Below are positions 58,762 to 64,000 of a DNA stretch of 64,000 nt, piece after piece. The position numbers were made by a program, and so were the translations under genes. The notes below the pieces were generated by a model that saw nothing but the letters and a program-made list of their open reading frames with translations, was not told the DNA's origin and searched no databases. Each line of letters begins with the position of its first letter. Position 1 is the first letter of the stretch. Origin of the DNA: Bacillus sp. AFS055030 (GTDB lineage Bacteria > Bacillota > Bacilli > Bacillales > Bacillaceae_G); contig NZ_NUGT01000009.1 in the NCBI RefSeq assembly GCF_002574545.1, positions 71,798-135,797 of the forward strand, written 5' to 3'.

Positions 58762-59218
58762 ATTTTTCTAATATTTCCTTTTGTTTTGTAAACATCACTT
58801 TCTCATCAGCTTCATTCATATGATCATAACCAAGTAAATGTAAACATCCATGAACTGCTAAAAAACCTAATTCACGACGGAACGAATGACCATACTCCTC
58901 AGCTTGTCTCTTTGTAGTAGGAATCGAAATGACAATATCGCCTAAAGTACGAGGTAAGTCAACTCCAATGATTTCAATTTCTCCTTCTCCTAATTCTTCC
59001 ATAGGAAAAGAAATAACATCAGTAGCACGATCCTTCTCTCGATATTCTTTGTTAATTTCATGAATTCTTTCATCATCTACAAATGAAACGGCAATTTCAA
59101 CTTCACCCGTTACACCTTCATATTCAAGTGCACATTCGAGCAAACCCTTTATATCAGATTGCTGTTCTTTCGTCACTTCATTTGTTTCATCTATAAAATC
59201 AATTTCTAATTGAACCAT
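58742..59218 (-). CDS. ybeY: Endoribonuclease YbeY
   Basis: Zinc endoribonuclease of 158 residues for 16S rRNA 3' maturation and ribosome quality control. The metal motif HGCLHLLGYDH is complete near residue 125, and RATDVISFPM is the conserved upstream segment. It lies between pgpH and dgkA, overlapping dgkA, as in B. subtilis (yqfG). Confidence 0.95.
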
Positions 59219-59227
59219 TATCTCACC

Positions 59228-61330
59228 TTATCTTTCATCTGGATATTGTATTCTAGAATGGAAAGTTCCTTTTAATGTCTCACATAATGATTTTTCAACA
59301 ATATATAATTCTTTTAAATTTAATTCACACATTGCAAACTGACCATCATTCAAACGATCATTCATTATGGAAGAAACTAATACCTCGATTTTTTCCATAT
59401 CAGGATCTTTTAACGAACGAACTGCAGCTTCTACACTATCTGCAATTCCTACGATAGCCGATTCCTTTGAATGAGCTTTTGGGCCAGGATATCTAAAATC
59501 ACTTTCCTTCACATCAGGATTCGTCTCTTTTTCCTTATAATAAAAATACTTTAATAAAGTTGTACCATGATGCTCCGCTGCAATATCAATAATATCTTTT
59601 GGCATATTATATTTTTTTAGTATGTTTACCCCATCACTTACATGTCTTAAAATAATATCTTTACTTTGAATCGGTTTAATACGATCATGAGGATTATGAC
59701 CACCCATTTGATTTTCAATAAAGAATCCTGGATTATTTGTTTTGCCTATATCATGATAATATGCTCCTACTCTAGCTAACAAACCATTTGCTCCAATCGC
59801 TTCACAAGCGCCTTCAGCTAAATTTGCAACCATTATACTATGATGGTATGTACCTGGAGCTTCTAATAAAATCTTTCTTAATAAAGGATGATTCGGACTA
59901 CCTAACTCAACTAGCTTAAACGAAGACACCATGCCAAATGAATCTTCTACAAAAGGTAAAATCCCCATCGTAATGACACTAGATAAAACGCCTGAAGTAA
60001 GTCCCATTAATAAATAAATCCCGATTTCTACTGAAGAATATTGACCATTACGAATCAAGATCAATGAAAACAGAGTAGCAATATTAACAAGCGAAATTAA
60101 TAATCCTGCATGAAGAATCATTGAACGCTTATTTTTTACCTCATTTAAAAATAAAACGGCGATTGAACTAAATAAAATATAGATTCCAGTTGAATAATTA
60201 ATCGCCCCATTAACATCTTCATTAAACATTAAACTGCCGCAAATAGAGAAAATAATAGACGAAATCATTAAATATCGATTACCTAATAAGAACTTTATCA
60301 ATAAAGTCCCAATCGCAACTGGAGCGACATAAACAAGCCCTGAAAACTCAACCTTTTGAAACAAGCTTACAATCTTTAAGATTAAAATTGTAAAGATTAC
60401 AATACTATAGTATGTAACAATGTATATATTCCCTTTTTCTTTTAAGGTTGCCGTTTGTTTCAATACGAAGTACGCCAACACGCCAATTAATAAAATTAAT
60501 CCTATATACGGTTGGATGGACTGTTTGTTTTTTATTAACCCAACTAATTTTAATTGATCATATTTTTCCTTTGTAATTGTTTCTCCAGCTTTTACTAAGA
60601 CTTGTCCTTGTAAAATATAAACACTATCTACACTTTCACTTTCTAGACGTTTTCTCTCTTTTGTCTCCTCAGCATCAAAAAAGTAGTTTGGAACAATCGC
60701 AAATTCACCAATTGAGATCATCGCATCCTTAAGTGAAGGATTAACGCTTACATATGATAATTCATTTCTAAGCTTCCCACGAGATTCTTCGATTTGGTTT
60801 GTCGTAATTTCCTCAGACATTACATTGTTAATAGCTGTATTTAACGAGGCTTTAGAAATATTTAGCTGCTCTTCTGACGATTTTACTAACGTACTAAAGA
60901 CACTATCTTCTAAGTTTTTACGAATATCATCAGGCAGTTTTTTCTTAACTTCCTCTGTTTCTTTATCAATTAATGCTTGTCCTTTAGGATGATCGCTCTT
61001 TGCATTTTCATTTTTCACTTCAGTTACAATATCAAAAATTGAATTTACTATGTCTATGCGTTTTTGAGTATAGCTTTCCTCATATTTATATACATCCTCA
61101 ACTCTTGCTGCTGCTTCTAGTCGTTTTTTTGCCGTTGCTCCTTTATCCTCAATCGTGATAGGTGAATAAATATTATCATCAGCAATTGATAATAGCTGAA
61201 TGTCGTATTTTACCGGTCTAACATGACTAACTAAAAGAAGAAAACTTAATAAGCAAAATGCAATGGTACATAGCAATATGACAAGAGTCTGATTTTTAAA
61301 ACGTTGAATTAAAGTTTGCAAACTATTCAT
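59228..61330 (-). CDS. pgpH: Cyclic di-AMP phosphodiesterase PgpH (7TM-HD)
   Basis: Membrane HD-domain phosphodiesterase of 700 residues that hydrolyses c-di-AMP to pApA. An N-terminal helix is followed by an extracellular domain (about 45-265), seven membrane helices (about 270-465) and the cytoplasmic HD domain, with HHSIMVANLAE, the HD pair in YYHDIGK, and EHHGTTL. Corresponds to yqfF. It lies between phoH and ybeY. Confidence 0.94.
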   Translation of the reverse strand: MNSLQTLIQRFKNQTLVILLCTIAFCLLSFLLLVSHVRPVKYDIQLLSIADDNIYSPITIEDKGATAKKRLEAAARVEDVYKYEESYTQKRIDIVNSIFDIVTEVKNENAKSDHPKGQALIDKETEEVKKKLPDDIRKNLEDSVFSTLVKSSEEQLNISKASLNTAINNVMSEEITTNQIEESRGKLRNELSYVSVNPSLKDAMISIGEFAIVPNYFFDAEETKERKRLESESVDSVYILQGQVLVKAGETITKEKYDQLKLVGLIKNKQSIQPYIGLILLIGVLAYFVLKQTATLKEKGNIYIVTYYSIVIFTILILKIVSLFQKVEFSGLVYVAPVAIGTLLIKFLLGNRYLMISSIIFSICGSLMFNEDVNGAINYSTGIYILFSSIAVLFLNEVKNKRSMILHAGLLISLVNIATLFSLILIRNGQYSSVEIGIYLLMGLTSGVLSSVITMGILPFVEDSFGMVSSFKLVELGSPNHPLLRKILLEAPGTYHHSIMVANLAEGACEAIGANGLLARVGAYYHDIGKTNNPGFFIENQMGGHNPHDRIKPIQSKDIILRHVSDGVNILKKYNMPKDIIDIAAEHHGTTLLKYFYYKEKETNPDVKESDFRYPGPKAHSKESAIVGIADSVEAAVRSLKDPDMEKIEVLVSSIMNDRLNDGQFAMCELNLKELYIVEKSLCETLKGTFHSRIQYPDER

Positions 61331-61374
61331 TGTTTCCCCTTTCTAGAAATGCACCTCATCATAAAAATACGAAA

Positions 61375-61396
61375 TGACCCTATCAATGTAGGGTCA
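61375..61396 (-). terminator. Hairpin between phoH and pgpH
   Basis: TGACCCTA pairs perfectly with TAGGGTCA around a 6-base loop. The T-rich tail on the minus strand is interrupted (TTTCGTATTTTT), so read-through or processing is likely within the operon. Confidence 0.55.
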
Positions 61397-61403
61397 CTAC
61401 GAA

Positions 61404-62366
61404 TCATTCTTTTGCTAAATCATAAGCTTGAATAATCTTTTGTACTAGTGGATGACGAACTACGTCGGTTTGTTCCAAAATTGTCATACCAATACCCTCA
61501 ACACCTTTTAATGTATTTTGAGCTGATATTAAACCAGACTTTACTCCTTTAGGTAAATCAATTTGAGAAGGGTCACCTGTAATAACCATTTTAGAGCCAA
61601 ATCCTAAACGAGTCAAAAACATCTTCATTTGAGCCATTGTCGTATTTTGAGCTTCATCCAAAATGACAAAGGCATCTTCTAAAGTACGTCCCCTCATATA
61701 AGCTAAAGGTGCAATTTCAATTGTTCCTCTTTCGATTAAACGCAAAGTATGCTCTTGTCCTAAAACATCGTGTAGAGCATCATACAATGGTCTTAAATAT
61801 GGGTCAACCTTTTCCTTTAAATCTCCTGGTAAAAATCCTAAACTTTCGCCAGCTTCCACAGCAGGTCTTGTTAAAATAATTTTACTTACTTTATTATTTT
61901 TTAATGCTTGAACAGCCATGACAACTGCAAGATATGTTTTACCTGTACCAGCAGGCCCAATTCCAAATACTAAATCATTTGATTGGATTGCACGAAGATA
62001 ATGTCTTTGTCCAAAAGTCTTAACCCGAATCGGTTTTCCTTTTTGATTCTTTATAATTTCTTCGTCATACAATCTTGCAAATGATGACAGTCTTCCTTCT
62101 TTAGCCATCTGAATTGAGTATGTAACATCCCTTGGTGTAATACTCACTCCATTTCGAATAACCTCTAAAAGAGCTTGAATGATTTGCTCAACAGTTTTCA
62201 CATCTTCATTCGTACCTGAAACTTGTACAGATTGACCACGTGACACAATCTTAACATCAAGCAAATTTTCAATTATTTCTAGATGCTTATCGTTTGTACC
62301 AAATAAGGCAATTGCTTCGTTTGGATCCTCTAGTTGTTGATTAATCGTTAGTAGTTGTTCTGGCAT
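61404..62366 (-). CDS. phoH: PhoH family ATPase/RNA-associated protein
   Basis: PhoH-like P-loop protein of 320 residues. The N-terminal part is a KH-like RNA-binding region (about 20-70), followed by the ATPase with Walker A GPAGTGKT at 137-144, VILDEAQNTT as Walker B, and TGDPSQIDLP. It is conserved upstream of ybeY and is linked to ribosome maturation. The ATG overlaps closely with the yqfD stop (3-base gap). Confidence 0.93.
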   Translation of the reverse strand: MPEQLLTINQQLEDPNEAIALFGTNDKHLEIIENLLDVKIVSRGQSVQVSGTNEDVKTVEQIIQALLEVIRNGVSITPRDVTYSIQMAKEGRLSSFARLYDEEIIKNQKGKPIRVKTFGQRHYLRAIQSNDLVFGIGPAGTGKTYLAVVMAVQALKNNKVSKIILTRPAVEAGESLGFLPGDLKEKVDPYLRPLYDALHDVLGQEHTLRLIERGTIEIAPLAYMRGRTLEDAFVILDEAQNTTMAQMKMFLTRLGFGSKMVITGDPSQIDLPKGVKSGLISAQNTLKGVEGIGMTILEQTDVVRHPLVQKIIQAYDLAKE

Positions 62367-62369
62367 TAC

Positions 62370-63557
62370 TCAGTCCCCTTGAACAATAGTTTTCGTTTTA
62401 GTGATATCTTCTAAAACTTTATAATACATTCTTAAATTAACTTTACCATTGTCTATTGACTCGTGCAAAACTTTTTCTTGTAAAATCTTGGCATCTGGAC
62501 TTAACTTTTTCATTAATTCCTTCTTACCAATTTCTTTTCCAAGTTGAGCAGCTTGTACTTTAGAGTATGTTCTAACATATTTTTCACTTTCCAGAATTGT
62601 TTTTTTACTAAAAAAAATCGGCAACTTCCATTTTAAAAATTTAAATTGATACGAACTAGTTTCATTTTCAAAAGACTTATATTTATTCTTATCAAAACCC
62701 CAAAATTTTATTTTATTTTCCTTCGTTCCAATATAATATCTAGTTTTTCTCTCTCCTGTAAGTACTGTAAACGGAGTATCTAAAGGGACACTAATAATTT
62801 CCTCTCTCCAAACTTCACCCATAATTTTGCCGACTGCTGGGACTAAAATAGGATGATCTTCAGTACCAATAATTCCAGATACTAATATTTGACCTTTTTT
62901 CACAAAGTCATTCTTCACTACAAGAGGCTTCCCTTTTTCAACAAACAGGCTTGAAATAACAGCTTCTTCACTTGCAATAATATGACGTGGTCGTAGCGTT
63001 TTCTCAGGCTTAGGAATATGTTTTTCTACTACCTCAAAATGAAAGGTAGTCCCATTTAATTGTACACCAATCCAAGTTAATGTTGGATTCTCATCTTGAA
63101 GCTTTTTTTGGATCGTTTGCATTTTTGGTAAAGCAAATTGAGATGCACCAGTCTTAACACCCATCGCAGTTAAATCTTTCCGAAGTTTATATTCCACATC
63201 AGGTGAAGCACCTTTTATATCAATTCGCCAAACCATATTTGATAGTAAAAATAATACAACCAAAAAGCCAACAACACCAACAACAAATCCAAAATACTTC
63301 CATGCTCGCTTAACTTCAAAAGGTAGTCCCTTCCGGCCAATAAAATAAACTTTATATTCTTTTTTTCGAGGAATATTCTTAATTCGTCTATAATCTTTCA
63401 ATTCAATTGTAAACGTAATTGAATTTGTTCCACTTTTCCTCACATCGCGAAGTGGTATCCCTTTTCGCATACATTCATTTAAAAAACGTTCTGGTCCAAG
63501 CCCAATTACTTTAACTTGAACCATCCCCGTAAGATTTGAAGTCCATTCGTTTTTCAT
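62370..63557 (-). CDS. yqfD: Sporulation protein YqfD
   Basis: Membrane-anchored sporulation protein of 395 residues, related to stage IV YqfD. A cytoplasmic N terminus is followed by one membrane helix (about 88-109), and a large extracytoplasmic part with a VVEKHIPKPEKTLRPRHIIASEEAVI segment. In B. subtilis it is a sigma-E gene of unknown detailed function. It precedes phoH in the same unit. It supports an endospore-forming host. Confidence 0.92.
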   Translation of the reverse strand: MKNEWTSNLTGMVQVKVIGLGPERFLNECMRKGIPLRDVRKSGTNSITFTIELKDYRRIKNIPRKKEYKVYFIGRKGLPFEVKRAWKYFGFVVGVVGFLVVLFLLSNMVWRIDIKGASPDVEYKLRKDLTAMGVKTGASQFALPKMQTIQKKLQDENPTLTWIGVQLNGTTFHFEVVEKHIPKPEKTLRPRHIIASEEAVISSLFVEKGKPLVVKNDFVKKGQILVSGIIGTEDHPILVPAVGKIMGEVWREEIISVPLDTPFTVLTGERKTRYYIGTKENKIKFWGFDKNKYKSFENETSSYQFKFLKWKLPIFFSKKTILESEKYVRTYSKVQAAQLGKEIGKKELMKKLSPDAKILQEKVLHESIDNGKVNLRMYYKVLEDITKTKTIVQGD

Positions 63558-63605
63558 CCTAATCCCCCATGTTCATTAGACTGATCATGGTGTAAGTTCT
63601 AGATG

Positions 63606-63887
63606 CTATTCATTAATAAAATACACATGCTCAATTTCGCCTTCCAATAAAATCTCCTCAGGTAACATTGTCTTCAAAATAAAATCTTTCCCCTTAATCA
63701 ATAACTGCCCCTGCTTCATTAACAAACGCAATTCATTATCTGAATAAACAAGTAACCCTCTATGGTTTTCAATATAAATATGTAGTTGACCTAACATCGT
63801 AATACGTGGCAATTCTAATAGTACATCTGGTGGTAAGTCCATCTTACTTGACATCCATGTTTTTAAATTATGCGCTAATCTTTTCAA
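63606..63887 (-). CDS. yqfC: Sporulation protein YqfC
   Basis: Small protein of 93 residues in the YabP/YqfC family: beta-rich, with DLPPDVLLELPRITMLGQLHIYIENHRGLL and RLLMKQGQLLIKG. The start is a TTG at 63887 after GGGGGAGGAG. It lies just upstream of yqfD and is expressed with it under sigma-E in B. subtilis. Function in spore formation is not defined. Confidence 0.9.
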   Translation of the reverse strand: MKRLAHNLKTWMSSKMDLPPDVLLELPRITMLGQLHIYIENHRGLLVYSDNELRLLMKQGQLLIKGKDFILKTMLPEEILLEGEIEHVYFINE

Positions 63888-63913
63888 GATAGACTCCTCC
63901 CCCTTTCATATCA

Positions 63914-63942
63914 TATTTATGATGAATTTTGAAAAGGTATGA
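63914..63942 (-). promoter_or_regulatory. Possible sigma-E promoter of yqfC-yqfD
   Basis: Minus strand TCATACC (63942-63936), 14-base spacer, CATAAATA (63921-63914), resembling sigma-E elements (-10 CATACANT). The match is partial; expected because yqfC is a sigma-E gene in B. subtilis. Confidence 0.35.
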
Positions 63943-64000
63943 TACAAAAAGAAAAAGGTAAAGGAAATTTAAGATGAATATTGGTTTATAAAAGATGGTG

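Overview
The window is a continuous chromosomal core segment of an endospore-forming, AT-rich member of the Bacillaceae. By eye about one base in three is G or C. Gene order follows the gcvT to yqfC part of the Bacillus subtilis chromosome, running gcv, yqhHG, comG, yqg genes, pbpA, sodA, ispG, zur, nfo, ispH, sigA-dnaG, ccpN, recO, era, phoH, yqfDC. The sporulation genes yqfC and yqfD, competence operon comGA-GG, cytochrome c550, lipoteichoic acid synthase and Zur/CcpN regulators all fit a Bacillus-like host. Protein sequences look closest to the B. cereus/Gottfriedia side of the family, but the species cannot be fixed from sequence alone. There is no prophage, intact insertion sequence or CRISPR array.

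Layout: 1-3253 holds the glycine cleavage genes gcvPB (cut by the window edge), gcvPA and gcvT, divergent from the SNF2-helicase pair yqhH-yqhG. 6195-10907 is the minus-strand comGA-GG, aroK, yqzE operon. 11256-28490 is a yqg-type region: small membrane proteins, a MidA-like methyltransferase, MBL hydrolase, M14 peptidase, LTA synthase, glucokinase, VanY-type peptidase, ldh, folate cyclo-ligase, rpmG, a nucleotidyltransferase, phoU-pstB, pbpA, yqgE and sodA. A Ser-Met-Asn tRNA cluster follows. 29256-38908 carries yqgB, yqfZ, ispG, a sulfate ABC operon (sbp-cysT-cysW-cysA), an arylamine acetyltransferase, an SDR enzyme and several small unknowns. 39063-49984 has the zinc uptake operon with zur, yqfU, yqfT, nfo, cshB, yqfQ/vrrA, ispH, yqfO, trmK and cccA. 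50794-63887 is the macromolecular-synthesis region: dnaG-sigA, yqfL-ccpN, recO-yqzL, era-cdd-dgkA-ybeY-pgpH-phoH-yqfD-yqfC.

The genes are largely housekeeping, and the most informative signals are regulatory. There is a Rex-type operator before ldh, a Zur-type box under a clear sigma-A promoter before znuC, and four PhoP-box repeats before a pstB-phoU pair that has lost its pstSCA partners locally. A short leader with an early terminator precedes the sulfate operon, and a large perfect dyad overlaps the ribosome binding site of ispH. An 11-bp dyad overlaps the yqhHG promoter, and gcvT has no recognisable glycine riboswitch. I found no convincing wholly new multi-gene system; the best candidates are these cis-regulatory structures and the uncharacterised yqhH-yqhG pair.
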